This document shows, in pieces, positions 38,601 through 50,060 of a stretch of 64,000 nt of DNA. Source of the DNA: Strix aluco. Lineage: Eukaryota; Chordata; Aves; Strigiformes; Strigidae. The stretch covers positions 3,596,001-3,660,000 of the forward strand of contig NC_133942.1 in NCBI RefSeq assembly GCF_031877795.1, in the 5' to 3' direction. The notes under the pieces are model-generated. The model did no database searches, had not been told where the DNA came from, and worked only from the letters and a program-made list of their open reading frames with translations. Each line of letters begins with the position of its first letter. The first letter of the stretch is position 1. The translations under genes and the position numbers were made by a program.

Positions 38601-41600
38601 ATAAGACAAGCAGGAAGGTGTCTTGGCTTGGATGTAAAGAAAATCACTCAAATAGCAAGAGTCAGAATGAAGGGTGCCTGTGGCACAAGCCCCTTGTGCT
38701 CATGAATGTGATCAAACAGCGAGCATCGTCAGTACTTTTTTTTAATTCCCAGTGTTGAGCACACACCCTGGGCTTCATTCACTGCACATGCTGAAACACA
38801 GTGCTAAATACTGGACTGAGGGTCTCTTGAGGAGCCTTGATATTATTAAAAGAAATAGGCCATCACCACAAAGATTCACGTATTAACTAAAGTTTAACCT
38901 CAATATGCTAAGGAACCAAGAAAAATTTGCTTTTCAGACTAGAGATTTAAGCCCAGAGAGAGCAAGATCAAATTCTGAATGCTTCAGCCAGAACAGCCCT
39001 GCCTGCAGGCAGCTGGCGTTTCACTTCATTTTAATTACATTCACAGCATACCCGCACAGAGCTGCAACGGCATAACTACAGATTCTAAACCAAATCTACC
39101 CACTTGGAAACGTGGGACTCCTGAGCAAGGCACAACAGCTGCCCCAGCGTGCCTAAGTCTGCCACTCTCTGGGACTGGGCTGTGTGTGTCCTCAGCTCCC
39201 CAGGGACTTGTTAGAGCCCACAGGACAGGACTCTGCTGATGAAACGCAGCATCAGCAGCGGATGTGTCCCCCCCAAGCAAGCTTGGGGTCATTGTAGTGA
39301 CTGGATGACGGCAAATGCTTGTCTTATCCTGAGGAACAAATCTCAAGTGGGTGAATCAAGGTCTAAATGTACCGCTTTTGCTTCACTGGAGAAGGGGAGC
39401 TCAGAGAGGTCTGCTCCAGACATGTCCAGCATCGGTGGCAGGAAAGCCTCCGCGGGCACTTTGCATCTCTGAAGTGCAGTACAGCTCGTTAAAAGCTAGC
39501 CCTGAACATACAGGTTTGGTTACTAACCGCTGTGCCACCGGACTGTGGAATTACATTCCTCTACTATGCACCTTCTAGCAGCCCCAGTTCTTCTTTAAAT
39601 TCTGTTTTATCAGATGCTTTCAAACTCCTTTGGACATTTATCATCCTCTTAAAGGTTTTAGCCCTTCAACTCCTCATAATTTTCTTCGGAAGTGAAGACA
39701 GTCTTCCCCATTTTTCATGCACTTGCAGTCTTGCTGCAAGGGCAGGAGGCAGAACTGTCAACCCCAGTCACTTTTTTTAATCACTGAGAACATTGCTCAA
39801 GTTGATGGCCTAGGCTGGTATATCACCCCACTGGCACCGAAAAGTTAACTCCAGCACCTTTTCTAACCCTCTCACGCAATCACTGCATGAAATTCTCCTC
39901 TCTCTGTATTTCGTCTCCCCAAGATAAAGAAATCTTTCTCCTTCCAGCTCATGTCCTCATATAGAAGTCAACAAGAGCTCAGGAGACTCTGAAATAGGCT
40001 TCACAGTGGCTCCATCCCCACACGTACACGGACTTGATCTGCTTGAGCTGCAACAGTTATTAATATATTTCAGTGCTCTTCCACAGCTCGAAAATTGAGC
40101 CACACAAGCTGTCCAGTGCAGCAAGTAAACAGCAAAACTTGTCAATGACAGCAAAGCTGAGACCTCTGAGTTATGTTTTGACAGAAACAGCATTGCATAA
40201 AAGCTCCTCAGAAGAGCTACTGAGAACTGGGCAGCCCTTCCATCCTGTGAGTAGGACAGAGGGATGGCCCTGGCAATCCCCTCCAGACACTCCCTCTTGC
40301 TGGCACTCTGACCCGTGACATTATTGGGCATGTTTTGCACATGCAGACTTCCAAGTATAAGATTTCATATGAACTTCTCTGCCTCCAAGGTTAATACTAC
40401 TTGAGACAAATACAAGCCACTCCGAACGTCTTCTCAGCTGTCAGGAGCAAACCGTTTTCAACATTTAAAAGCCAACAATGAAGCTTTCATGTACATATGG
40501 TTATGCTTAAGGCTTCTTTCCTGCCACGTGTCCTCTTTCTTATCAAGCACTTCATGCACACACAGAACAAGCGTGTTTGTTTCATATACCATGGCAGTAA
40601 TTATCAGCAATCCTGTGATAAAGCAGCTGTGAGTGCTATGGAGCTGTACAAGACACATTGTTATTTCACAGACTGGAAAACGGATGTATTGAGTCTTTGC
40701 CTGTCAAGGTCACGGAACAAATCGATGTCAGAGCTGGAGAAATATGGCATTTTTTCTGCCAGTAATTTACTTAGAGCTGAGATAAACACAGACTTGCATG
40801 CAACAATTTAGAGCTAGATTTCATTAACAGAGAAGGTGGAAAACAATAAATTAAGTTACATGTTCCTGTATCAGCCTCTGTAAGACTCCGAAGATGGCTC
40901 AGATCTGTGTATTTTAGCTCTGAATTATTGTTGCTTTTATGGTCCAAATTAATCTAGTAGCTAGTTGAAAGACATAAAGGAATGAGAAAGGACAAAAGAA
41001 AACAAAGCAAGTGTTGGACAATGAGATGCCCAGAAAAGCCGACATCTTCCTGATAACTCATTGTGCGTAGAAGACTTTTGTGGCTGTGGGTTAGAAAAGA
41101 AGCAAGTTGTTCATAACAGCTCTTCTACCTTCTTCTCAGACCAGGCAATGCTGTAAAGTGTGAGACTGAATCGGTGTGAGATAACAGCCTCACTCACCCA
41201 AGACCTTCCTTCCCTCACTGAAACAGAGTGAGGACAGAGCAGGTTTTAATTCCATCTCCTGGGAACTGCCTCTACTGTGGTGCCTCCGAAGAGGTGCCTC
41301 GTTCAGAGGGGACCATACAACCAGACCCCAGGCATGGGAAATGTCTCCATTGATGAGGTTTCCAGAGAAAAGCAAAGTTCACACATGTGACATTGTCTTT
41401 TAACAGTGGTCCTGAAGGGCACTGTTTGTCCAGCTCCACATCTTCATCTTCCAGCCATTATCAGCTCATCAGCCCACATACTCAGCTCCCCTTGAGTTTC
41501 TAGCCATAGGAACAGGAGGCTTTAGAAAGGGGGCTGAAAAATGCAGTTTGGGATTATTATTTGCAGTGCACAACTGCCAAGGAGCCCCACCCAAAACAAG

Positions 41601-44600
41601 GCATCCCTGTGCAGATACTTACACCAACAGGAAAAAGATGCCTCTATCCTAGAGATCAGGCTGCAGATTAATCCATCAGTGCCTTTACTTTTGCCTTTCC
41701 AGTGGGTACCAGATGTCCCTCCTTTCCAAGTTTGAGACACTTCCATCTGACAAGACAAATGGACCAAATTCCCTCAGATGCCACAGCCGGTTTCTCATCA
41801 GGGATTTACACCACTTGTTGTTAAAAGCAAGGTCCCATAAGAAGTTACAGGTGCCCATAAGAAGTACAGGTGCCCAGCTGCTGAAGAGGGAATTCCTCTG
41901 AACTAAGAAAGCTAAATATGCTTTTCAGGAACTAAGTACTCCCGAGTTTTCAGCTCATTTTATTATAGTAACCGATCTTTCACCTTCATTTGATATTATG
42001 TGCAAAGCAAGAGGTACAAGATGGGGAATGGTTTCTAGCCAGAAAAGCCAGGTGGCAAGGCACTCTCCTGAGCTCAACTGCCGCCACAGCCAGAGACAGC
42101 CATCCAAGAAAAGATCAGAGGCAATGTCACTACACTCTATAAATATCTGCATATGATGAAGCTATGACAGTAGAAAGATATTTAAGCAAGGAGGCAATGC
42201 TGTAATGAGACCAAGGAGCAGACATCTGCATTAGACAAGAGGTGCAGATCACTTCCAACAGTGGAGTTTGCCTAGGACTCAGATGAAGTTTTTACATAAA
42301 ATTGCATCTCTCTGCACAAGACATTCTCCAGACTCAGACAGTTCTTACAAAAAGGATACCTAAAGAGATGTCTTGAAGTTGTGGCCCATGAATGCAGCTA
42401 AGGCAGGACTGACAGCTTCTCCTCTCACTTTGTGAAGTAATTATAGTCAAGTGCTTTGAGACATAAGAGTTTTTTTTTAAAAAAACAAACAAACAAAACA
42501 CCTACCCCAAAATAAAATAGTCCTGTCAACTTCCAGGGCAGAAGGCAAGTTACCATGACCATAAGCTGCTCCTCACATTGTCCATTATCAGGTATGTTAA
42601 AAGACCAGCGAAGGAAAGTAAGTAATGTCTTCCCACAGAGCTATCTGCTCACAGGGAAGATTCTTCCTGAAGACCAGTTCCCAAGGGCACAAAAAGTAAA
42701 TATCCTGAATGCTCTGTTTAATAAAGGGATGATGTTCTCTCTACAGCCATTTTCAACACCTCTATTCTTTTGGCCCCCGCAGCACCACCTCTGACATATT
42801 CTATAAGTTAAAAAACAGAAAAATCATGTACCAGTTTCCAAATTAGTATCCTTCAACTTACACAACCCCCCTTTCCTCCTATAGGATGAGGGAGACCACG
42901 TAAAATCATCCAGACGACTCTCTACATGGTTCATGAATGCAAGCATACAGGTGAAACATGTCCATGAGTCACCCCAGAAGCAGGGATTCCTAACCTCAGT
43001 TTCTTTTCATAAACAGTTATTTCCATGTCTGTAAGTATCTCTACCACATCACTACACTTTCTACTGCTTTACAAATGGGTGAATAGAGCCGGCAAATATT
43101 TGGTTAAACACATTCTACAGATGCATATAAAGACAGCAACAGAGAACCCTGAAAAAAACACTTTCTTCAGCTCAGAATACCCATTTCTGCTTTCTAACTA
43201 CCACAGCAGCCTCCCACCACAACTGTGTGTCTGAATCACTTGTCCTATACTTTCTTAGCTCCAAACCCACCAAATTCAAATATGTTCTGCATTAAAGAGA
43301 ACTGCTGAATGTTATCTGCCGTTAGGCGTGTCACTCATCTTGCTTTTCAAGTTCTCCCAGGCAAGCTCTCCAGATGTTCCTGGATTTAATTAAACTCATA
43401 ATTGCTTTCTGAAAGTCTTCTTGCTACGCCATTCCACTCACTTGCTTTCCAGAAGTGTTATTATACATTATTTAATTACAGGACAAAAAGCCCCACTTCA
43501 TTCAAGCCCTTGCCCTGCATCACAGACAACAACAGTTTCCACACATCCTGGCTCAAGTCTTCAGCACTTGTAGGTGCTCTCAGGGCTGTGCAGGGAAAGA
43601 GACTTTTACATTACTTCTCCTTAATTCATGGAGAGGTCAGGGAAGATGGCTGGCAGATGTCATCAACACAGGGAAAGTTCAGTTTTGCTATTTAGCGAAA
43701 ATTTATTTGCTGCTTCTTACAACAGAAAGGGCAGCCACTGAATCACAGAATCATCTCAGTTGGAGAAGACCCTGAAGCTCCTCCAGTCCAACCATGAACC
43801 TCACCCTGACCGTTCCCAACTCCACCAGATCCCTCAGCGCTGGCTCAACCCGACTCTTCAACCCCTCCAGGGATGGGGACTCCCCCCCTGCCCTGGGCAG
43901 CCCATTCCAACGCCCAACAACCCCTTCTGCAAAGAAATCCTTCCTAAGAGCCAGTCTGACCCTGCCCTGGCGCAGCTTGAGGCCATTCCCTCTTGGCCTG
44001 CCGCTGGTTCCTTGGCTCAAGAGACTCATCCCCCCTCTCTGCACCCTCCTTTCAGGGAGCTGGAGAGGGCCATGAGGTCTCCCCTCAGCCTCCTCTTCTC
44101 CAGACTAAACCCCCCCAGTTCCCTCAGCCGCTCCCCATCAGACCTGTGCTCCAGACCCTGCACCAGCTCCGTTGCCCTTCTCTGGACACGCTCGAGTCAT
44201 TCAATGGCCTTTTTGGAGTGAGGGGCCCAAAACTGAACCCACTCATCGAGGGGCGGCCTCACCAGTGCCGAGCACAGGGGTAAGATCACTGAAGTTAACA
44301 TGCAAAATGAAATTACCTTGCCATAGGCTTTGACAAGCAAGTACATAGTGGGTTGAAAAAAGAATTGGACAATTTGTGGAAATCAAATGCACTGCTGATT
44401 AAAGTGTAGCAGTACAGTGTCCCTTTGCCTGCAAAAGCATTAGGCTCCCACAGATGGAAATTGGGGCGCACCCACCTGCAGCACTAGCCTGACAAGTTCA
44501 AGGTGTTCAGGACTCAGAGCTCTGCAGTCACAGGCTGGATTTACCGTGTCTGAGTCACACCATCAACACAGACAGAAGACACCAGTCTCGCTACTGGGAG

Positions 44601-46190
44601 CGCCATATCACTCTGCGGCTTCCTCAGCAGCCTTAAGGAAAACTTCAGGGATTTGGGGAAGCCAGCTGGGAACACCAGAGGTATTGCTTGCAGGACTGAT
44701 GAACCCTCCTTTATAGTTAAACTGTTTAAAGCTGCAATTTGAACATACTCAGGCAGGAATAAAAATCAAGCTATAGGCAACCAAAGCACCCCGACATCTT
44801 ATTTATTAAAGACTCTCTCTACTTGTGACCCGCAGAATGGAGTCCTCAGACTCAATTACAGATTTCCTTTGTATAGTATGGCTTGAGGTCACAGATTGGT
44901 TATGGACACGGCACAGACATTTGTCGGTACCGAAGATGCCACGGTATGCAGACAGACTGCAATTAGATTGCACACCACGATACAAGCACAAAGGAACTGA
45001 ATTAAGGCAACTGAACTTTGGCATTACCCCAGTTTTAACATCTGACTTTCAGGCAGCATGTTTTCATCTCTTTTGGGCCTGTATTTATTTTTATGAATCT
45101 CTGATTCTTTGTGGCGTGAATGCTTGACACGCTGGAAATGGATAATTTATAAATCATCGACAGGGAAGAGGCACACTTGTTTCAAGAGAAGAGCATTCCT
45201 AGCGAATCCAAAGTAATTTATAGACCTTATTTTGAACGACTAACACAATCACCGACACCTTTGCCTTCACTGGCACGTTGCCTTGTATTTTTGTATTTGC
45301 TAACCTCATCCAGTCTCAGTTGACAACATGTTTATCATACCTTCTGCCGTGTGAACAAAGCCTTATTCCTACCACAGACCCCCTGCCTAAGGACATTTCT
45401 GACCCAGGAATGCTGTTCTCATCGTTGCTCGGCCCATATCTACATTGTAGAAATACCTTTTTGGCAGTGAGATAAGGCACACGCGCAGCGGGCCCCTTGC
45501 TCGGAGTCTGGTGTCGCTAACACAAGCGGCTTCACTACAATGAAGACGGGAAGGTCAGTGCAGTCCCCTCGCCGCGAGTTTAACTCGAAAGCCACAGCAG
45601 CTCCCGTCCGTCAGGATTCACAGCAAGGCCATCGACTTAGCACACCTGCCCCGCTATAAAACGATGCACGACTCTGACAACCCCTGCCCGGGCAACAACC
45701 GCCAAACAACACAGCCCGTTTCTTGGAAGCGAGGTGCTGGCCCGCAGCGAGGGAGCTGGTCTTGGGGAGCCCCCGCCATCGCTGGGCTCCGCCACCCTCA
45801 CGCCGCTCTCCAGGGAAGGAGAGGCCGGGGCAGCGGCTCCCAGCCCAGCCGTGCCCTCGGTCCCTTCGGGGCCGGGGTGCTGCCCTACGGCCCGGGACGC
45901 CGCTGCGCCTCCAGACCCCTCGCACCTCGGGCCTCCGCCTGCCTTCGCGGTGGCTCCCGCAGGCCCCGGCGCGGGGCCGGGCAGCGGCGCCCCCCGGCAG
46001 CGGGGGGACTCCCCGGCAGCGCCCTCCCCCGGGCCCGGCCCGCTCACCTGTTGCGGGGCCGGATGCTCAGCAGGTAGCTGCGCCGGTCGGGCCGGGAGGC
46101 CCAGGCCGCCTTCTCGGCCTCCTCCGCCCCCTCGACGCTGCCCGTGTCCCGCCCGGAGGGGCCCGCGAGGGCCCGGCGGGGCTCGCCCAT
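12608..46190 (-). CDS. ALPK3: Alpha-kinase 3 (ALPK3), complete coding sequence
   Basis: Cardiac and skeletal muscle protein of the sarcomere M-band; human loss causes cardiomyopathy, and its catalytic activity is disputed. Coding exons in order: 46190-46048, 33080-32959, 25515-25398, 24087-23055, 19563-17715, 16899-16752, 15075-14948, 14674-14639, 14527-14253, 13899-13811, 13563-13346, 13148-13100, 12929-12608. Every border has GT/AG and every phase matches; they sum to 4,530 nt, or 1,509 residues plus TAG. Domains: Ig1 (about 67-165), long disordered middle (170-1088), Ig2 (about 1089-1180), alpha-kinase domain (about 1192-1430), Ser/Lys-rich tail. Human ALPK3 is about 1,700 residues; the difference is mostly in the middle region. 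The human protein has about 13 more residues between S-[V/I]-R-P and R-S-T-F-C, so a small exon may be absent or unseen here. The start is chosen because it has a good Kozak context 65 nt below a TATA box. Confidence 0.97.
13900..14252 (-). other. ALPK3 intron between kinase exons
   Basis: 353 bp, no repeat or signal recognised apart from the splice sites. Confidence 0.6.
15086..15335 (+). mobile_element. CR1 LINE 3' end, antisense in ALPK3 intron
   Basis: Plus-strand CR1. It runs from atggacattagtaaaaaatg through gaaagagtggtcagagag, ctgcccagggagggggtg and ggttggactcgatgatcc to aacctgaaggattctgtgac. It is 5' truncated. The truncated end lies only about 10 bp from the ALPK3 exon border at 15,075, so most of that 3' splice region is CR1 sequence. 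Confidence 0.85.
15336..16751 (-). other. Rest of ALPK3 intron 6
   Basis: Unique-looking sequence of mixed composition. Open frames here show no recognisable domain and no codon-use signal I would trust. Confidence 0.5.
16900..17714 (-). other. ALPK3 intron 5
   Basis: 815 bp, no feature recognised. Confidence 0.5.
17715..19563 (-). other. ALPK3: ALPK3 large exon 5 (1,849 nt)
   Basis: Encodes about residues 473-1088, mostly disordered Pro/Ser/Glu-rich sequence that differs strongly from human. Islands of conservation are a short hydrophobic helix S-L-K-N-Y-L5-K near residue 807, two S/T-P-R-T-S-R-R motifs near residues 854 and 882, and T-P-E-E-L-A-x-G-A-R-R-K followed by S-P-T-V-S-P-R. It ends N-N-P-F-K, joined directly to Ig2. 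Confidence 0.95.
19564..23054 (-). other. ALPK3 intron 4
   Basis: 3.5 kb. It contains poly-T (about 22,062-22,073) and poly-A-rich stretches near 22,300, and a cluster of muscle-type regulatory motifs at 22,550-22,815 (listed separately). No coding exon or mobile element was recognised. Confidence 0.6.
22558..22814. promoter_or_regulatory. Candidate intronic muscle enhancer (E-box, octamer, MEF2)
   Basis: Within 260 bp: CACGTG E-box at about 22,558; ATTTGCAT octamer at about 22,585; CAGATG E-box at about 22,645; the perfect palindromic MEF2 site CTATAAATAG at 22,697-22,706; and CAGCTG at about 22,809. The host gene is a striated-muscle gene, which makes MEF2 plus E-boxes plausible. Single motifs are common by chance; the exact MEF2 decamer is the strongest part. 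Confidence 0.35.
23055..24087 (-). other. ALPK3: ALPK3 exon 4 (1,033 nt)
   Basis: Carries the last strands of Ig1 ([25 protein letters not shown]), then the [20 protein letters not shown] helix and [12 protein letters not shown], all shared with human ALPK3. A run of lysines (AAKKKKKVE, about residue 313) is conserved with human and may be a nuclear-localisation signal. F-S-L-K-E-M-Y is a second conserved island. The exon ends in phase 0 at APE. Confidence 0.95.
24088..25397 (-). other. ALPK3 intron 3
   Basis: 1.3 kb, no repeat or coding signal recognised. Confidence 0.5.
25398..33080 (-). other. ALPK3: ALPK3 exons 2 and 3, first Ig domain
   Basis: Exon 33080-32959 encodes [19 protein letters not shown] and [19 protein letters not shown]. 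Exon 25515-25398 encodes [23 protein letters not shown] and RHTLQLYK. Together with exon 4 they make an Ig domain with Cys, Trp and Y-x-A/C landmarks in order, nearly identical to human. Intron 2 (25516-32958) separates them. Confidence 0.95.
25516..32958 (-). other. ALPK3 intron 2
   Basis: 7.4 kb of mostly unique sequence, with a poly-T run near 28,797-28,812. The open frames are short and show no recognisable family. I could not identify any mobile element with confidence. Confidence 0.5.
41834..41872. repeat. 20-bp tandem duplication
   Basis: cccataagaagttacaggtg is followed directly by a copy lacking one t. This is a local duplication in ALPK3 intron 1. Confidence 0.8.
43741..44288 (-). 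mobile_element. CR1 LINE 3' end, young copy
   Basis: Begins (in plus coordinates) aatcacagaatcatctcag and contains classical CR1 blocks such as cagcccattccaacgcc, ctcctcttctccagacta and ttctctggacacgctcga. It is 5' truncated, 548 bp. It is very similar to the copy at 52,690-53,322, so both come from a recently active subfamily. Confidence 0.9.
46048..46190 (-). other. ALPK3: ALPK3 exon 1 (coding part)
   Basis: Starts [13 protein letters not shown] and ends [13 protein letters not shown]; the last part matches human S-R-S-Y-L-L-S-V-R-P. The donor is AG|GTGAGC at 46,047. Phase 2 fits the exon at 33080 exactly, giving N-R-S-T-F-C across the junction. Confidence 0.9.
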
Positions 46191-46255
46191 GGCGGCGGCC
46201 GGGCTGCGGCTGCCCCTGCCCCCGCCGCCGCTCTGCCGGGTCACTCGCCGCCGGC

Positions 46256-46262
46256 ATTTATA
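46256..46262 (-). promoter_or_regulatory. ALPK3: TATA box of ALPK3
   Basis: TATAAAT on the minus strand, in the context GGCGGGTATAAATGCC, 65 nt upstream of the start codon. Transcription would begin near 46,230, giving a 5' UTR of about 40 nt. Finding a TATA box within a CpG island fits a strongly tissue-restricted muscle gene. Confidence 0.7.
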
Positions 46263-46327
46263 CCCGCCCCGCACATGCCGCTGTCAGTCGCGGGCGGTGA
46301 CGCGGCGGCCGCGGCCCGGCCTGGCCC

Positions 46328-46388
46328 GGCCTCCCCGCGGCCTCCCCGCGGCCTCCCCGCGGCCTCCCCGCGGCCTCCCCGCGGCCTG
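46328..46388. repeat. 11-bp GC-rich tandem repeat upstream of ALPK3 TATA box
   Basis: Five exact tandem copies of ggcctccccgc start at 46328, 46339, 46350, 46361 and 46372, followed by a partial copy. The array lies about 65-125 bp upstream of the TATA box for the minus-strand gene. Each unit carries CpG and a GC-box-like core. Confidence 0.85.
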
Positions 46389-47204
46389 GCGGCTCGGGCT
46401 GCGCGGGGCCCAGGGCCAGGCCGCCACCATCGCCGCCAGCCCCAGGGCAGCTTTGGGAAGAAAGTGTGCTTCGCTGTTTTTTTATGATAACCCCTGAAGG
46501 GAAGCTGCTGCAAGTATACTTGAAATTAAGAAAAGGCTGATTCTACTCCCTAGGAAGGCTAAAAGATTGTTACTTGCGTTTATAACCTCCTAAAAAATTA
46601 TGTTTAAGGTAGCGCTTAGTGCTGAGCAGGATGGGCCAAATGAATTTTCTCTGTCCTATTTTCTCTGCTGTTATTCTAGTAGAGTGATTTATACACAGGA
46701 TTTACGGTGTTGTTTTCCCCATCCAACCAGAAGTAATAAAGTAATGAAGGGATAGCAGGTGCAATAGTTTTGAAATAATTGCCTAGGTGGCAAGAGCTGG
46801 GTTGTGATTCAGCAGTGAGATGGAAGATTTCCCTCTTAGTCCTCTGCAAACCAGGAAACCATCTTTCAGGGGAAAAAAAAAAAGCATCTCTGCCTCCATC
46901 AAACAATATGTTCCCCCACTGACTGGTAAGGTTAAGTTAACCCGAGCCTCACTTGGTGGAATAGTGATCAAACATTGGTGCTTGTCCCCTGAGGGAGGTG
47001 AAACACTCTCTTAGTTCAGAGGAATCCCACACCAGGGAGAATTGCTTTTGTTTTGGGGTTCCTATTGGCAGCTTCCATAGAGCCTAAACAGTGTGTATAT
47101 AGCAAAGAACCAGGCAGTTCCTGAGACTGAAATTAGTTACCCTTGAGCTTTACTTTTTCCAGTCAAGGATGAAGAACCCTTTAATTCTAGGAGTTTGTGG
47201 AGGG

Positions 47205-47290
47205 ACTTCATAGAGTAGGGCTGATGGTTGGACTCGATGATCTCAAGGGTCTTTTCCAACCTGAATGATTCTGTGATTCTGTGAAACTGC
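47205..47290 (+). mobile_element. CR1 3' terminal fragment
   Basis: ggttggactcgatgatctca, then tcttttccaacctgaatg and a repeated attctgtg tail, diagnostic of a CR1 3' end. Only about 85 bp remain. Confidence 0.8.
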
Positions 47291-47427
47291 TAATATACAG
47301 GGACCTGTAAAATAAGACATTACTTTTAATGTTAGACATCACTTATGTTTTACTAGCTTTTATTTTTTTCCCTGTATTTTACTGTAATGTATATAATTTC
47401 ATTTATACTTTTTGCCTAACTCCCCTC

Positions 47428-48020
47428 TGTAGTCATTACCCAGTTACCCACTTTTAAGATGTTTTTCAAACCTTTAACTCCTTGCCTAGTAAAGATAAGA
47501 CAGACCTTGGACAGTCTGAAAAATTCCCTGAGTACATCCCTAATAGCAGGAACCTAAAGAAAACAAGGGCCTAAGGAGACGCCAGTGTCACAATAAGTGC
47601 TGAAAGCTGGAACAAACAGGAGCTGAAGGACGGATGAGGTCACTCTATGACCAGAGATGGACACTAGAAACCTAAATTTCACTGAGGGACAGTGTGAGAA
47701 AGGCTGTGGGGACCCCTAAGGAGGGGAGAACACCCTCACTCTATTTTTACTACGCATGCTCAGACTATGTAAATGAATTCTGAGAACCCATTAGCAAAAG
47801 ACTGTCTTTTCTAAGAAATCTGATACATATGTATGCTTTTTGTGTATATTAGTCAGAGAGTTTTGTTAGTAAGCGTGGCACTCATGGTGGAGCGATCCCC
47901 AGTGCTGCCCAGTGCTGCAAATAAAGAATCCCTGCTGAACAGTTAGACTCAATTCTGACTGTGGAGTGAAGCTCTTTGATTCACCTCCACCCCCCACCTT
48001 GATTTAGGGGATTTCTCGCA
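47428..48020 (+). mobile_element. Probable solo LTR of an endogenous retrovirus
   Basis: A 0.6-kb unit that begins TGTAG and ends CGCA, with an AATAAA signal at 47,919 about 100 bp before its 3' end, as expected of an LTR with U3-R-U5 layout. Both flanks show CCTC, which may be a 4-bp target duplication. No internal retroviral sequence or primer-binding site follows, so it looks like a solo LTR. Boundaries and family are uncertain. It is a fossil of moderate age. Confidence 0.45.
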
Positions 48021-49679
48021 CCTCAAAGATGTCTCAGGATCAGCTAAAACATCCCCTGATCTCTTGCCGGCACAAGGCTCCTGCCCCGGCTGGCGGCACT
48101 GGCCTGTGCCCTCACGGCAGCCGCGGGAGCACCGCCTGGTTTTTATCCTGGGCTGCCCAGGAGAATGTCTGTGATGGTATTTATTCGGTCTCCATGAAAA
48201 GGACAGCACAAAAAAGGGCCATAAAAGGTGGGTACATGTCACAAACTATTACCAGCAGCGATTTAATACCAAATGAAAACATAACGCGCAATACAATGGG
48301 ATTTATTCTTGTTCCACCTTCGTCTTGCCTGTCAAGCTGTTGTACAGTGCGCCGCCGGCACGTCACTGGTGGCACCGCGTCTCTCCGGCGCAGGATTGAT
48401 GGACGGAGCAGATTTGCTGTGCATCAGCTCTCTGCCCACGACTGCAGAGCAGCGATTCCTGCAGAGTGAGAAGGTGATGGTGGAGAGCTCCAGACTGGGA
48501 GACAGCAGGCTTTGAGCTGATCCTTCCTGGGCAGGAGAGATAACGAATGCGGCTGCAAGCAGCAGGGCAGGTGCTGGCCGCCTGGATCACTTGGTGCAGG
48601 AGACCCCTGATTCCTCTTCCCCAGCAAACACCATGTTTGGATGGTGACTTTGTAGAGGGACTGGCACAGTGTGTGCATCACCTGTACAGGTACGGGGTCG
48701 TGCACCACCCACGCAGGGGCACAGGAGCGTGCATGGACACACGGTGTGTGCATCAGGTTGATACAACTCAGCCTTGACCTGAGCTGTTCTTGTCACTGGT
48801 GTATCAAACCTTGGTCCACATGAAAGGGGTGGTTACAACTTGAGCCACATCTGCATGTGGATAAACTGATGTCCACCGAGAGAATTGCCAAGCCCAGCAG
48901 ATGCCCAAGCCTGGGCATATGGGAGGGCAGTGACATCTGTGGACCAGGGCTTTGGGGAGAAGTTTGCAGGGACAGGCGGTGACTGAGGAGGATTCAGCCA
49001 TGCAGTCTAGTAGAACTGTGCTTGGCAGACACCACCAGATCCAAAGCCAGGACCCCCAAGTGAATTTTACTCTCATATAAAGTTTCTTGGATCCTGTTGA
49101 CCTGTCAGAGTCAGTGTATACTGGGTCAACAATTTGGTTTTTATGATTGCAGTAGTTATGATGTGGTCTTAAGCACTCCAAATCTGGATTTATTCATTTG
49201 GTTGACAGTGGTCTGATCAGACTTGTAGTTCTTCCACTCAAGCCCCAGTGAAATGCTTTTCTCAGGTCGGATCTCAGGTTAGTCTTGCATATGAGCAGTG
49301 TTTGGGAGGGAGCCTTCTGTCATCTCAGGTGTAGGTATTGGAGTTTATTTGCTTTTTTGCAGGCCACCGTGGCAGGTGATCACATTATCAGACATGTAAA
49401 TAGCTGGATCTGTGATACGAGAGAGGATATTTGGCCTTGACAAATGCAAAGGAATGTGGTCCCAGGAAATATGGGGAAAGAAGGTGGTCCCAGAGGGCTG
49501 ACTAAAGATCTCACCTTCACCAGGCAGTAAAATAGAGGATGGAATTACATAAAATGAACGTAACGTAGGGGTCACAATGATACTCAATAGACAGCAGTGG
49601 GCTCTGCATGGGCTAATGCCACTCAGGAATAACCCATCTCAAACAGAATACAGGACAGCTGAAAAAAAACAAACCCCAA

Positions 49680-50060
49680 ACTGCCAGAAGGGCAGCAAGG
49701 ATGACCAGAGGTCCAGAATGGCTGCTGCATTAATATCTACATAGACTGGGACTCTTCAGCCTGGAAGGAACAACTGAGGTGCATATGACTGAAGTATACA
49801 GAGCTGTGAGGGACAAGGAGACCAGGGGCGTCAAGTGAAATTAGAAGGAAGTAAAATCAGTAAAAGGGAGATGCTTCCTGCCTCACCTTGGTGTTAAGCT
49901 GCTGCCACACATTGCTGTGGCTGCTCAGTGTCAGCAGGGGTTAAGAAACCCCATAGGACAAATCTGTAGAAGGAAAAATCTCTTGAGGTTCACTCAGGAC
50001 AGATACTACTTTTGGTTCAAGAAGTCTCCAAGCTACAAAAGATGTACTGTGTGCATGCCC
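49680..50060 (+). mobile_element. Old CR1 fragment
   Basis: Contains tagactgggactcttcagc, ctggaaggaacaactgagg and accaggggcgtcaagtgaaa, a block order typical of ancient CR1 lineages. Heavily diverged. Confidence 0.65.

Larger units (their letters stand above)
33081..46047 (-). other. ALPK3 intron 1
   Basis: 13 kb, the longest intron, AT-richer than the rest of the gene. It holds a small tandem duplication at 41,834-41,872, a T8/A7 plus (CAAA)n stretch near 42,472-42,500 and a CR1 at 43,741-44,288. Nothing else was recognised. Confidence 0.55.
45640..46440 (-). promoter_or_regulatory. ALPK3: CpG island over ALPK3 promoter and exon 1
   Basis: Very high C+G with frequent CpG, in sharp contrast to the AT-rich intron below 45,480 and the sequence above 46,450. 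It covers exon 1, the TATA box and an 11-bp GC-rich tandem repeat. Confidence 0.8.

Noticed and set aside
43760-44221. Open frames of about 100-150 codons at 43.8-44.3 kb and 53.0-53.3 kb that look alike
   Set aside because: They match each other because both come from antisense or out-of-frame reading of CR1 3' ends; they are not a gene family.
45723-46487. Plus-strand open frames of up to 254 codons over the ALPK3 promoter
   Set aside because: CpG-island artefacts rich in Pro/Arg/Ala, opposite the real ALPK3 exon 1.
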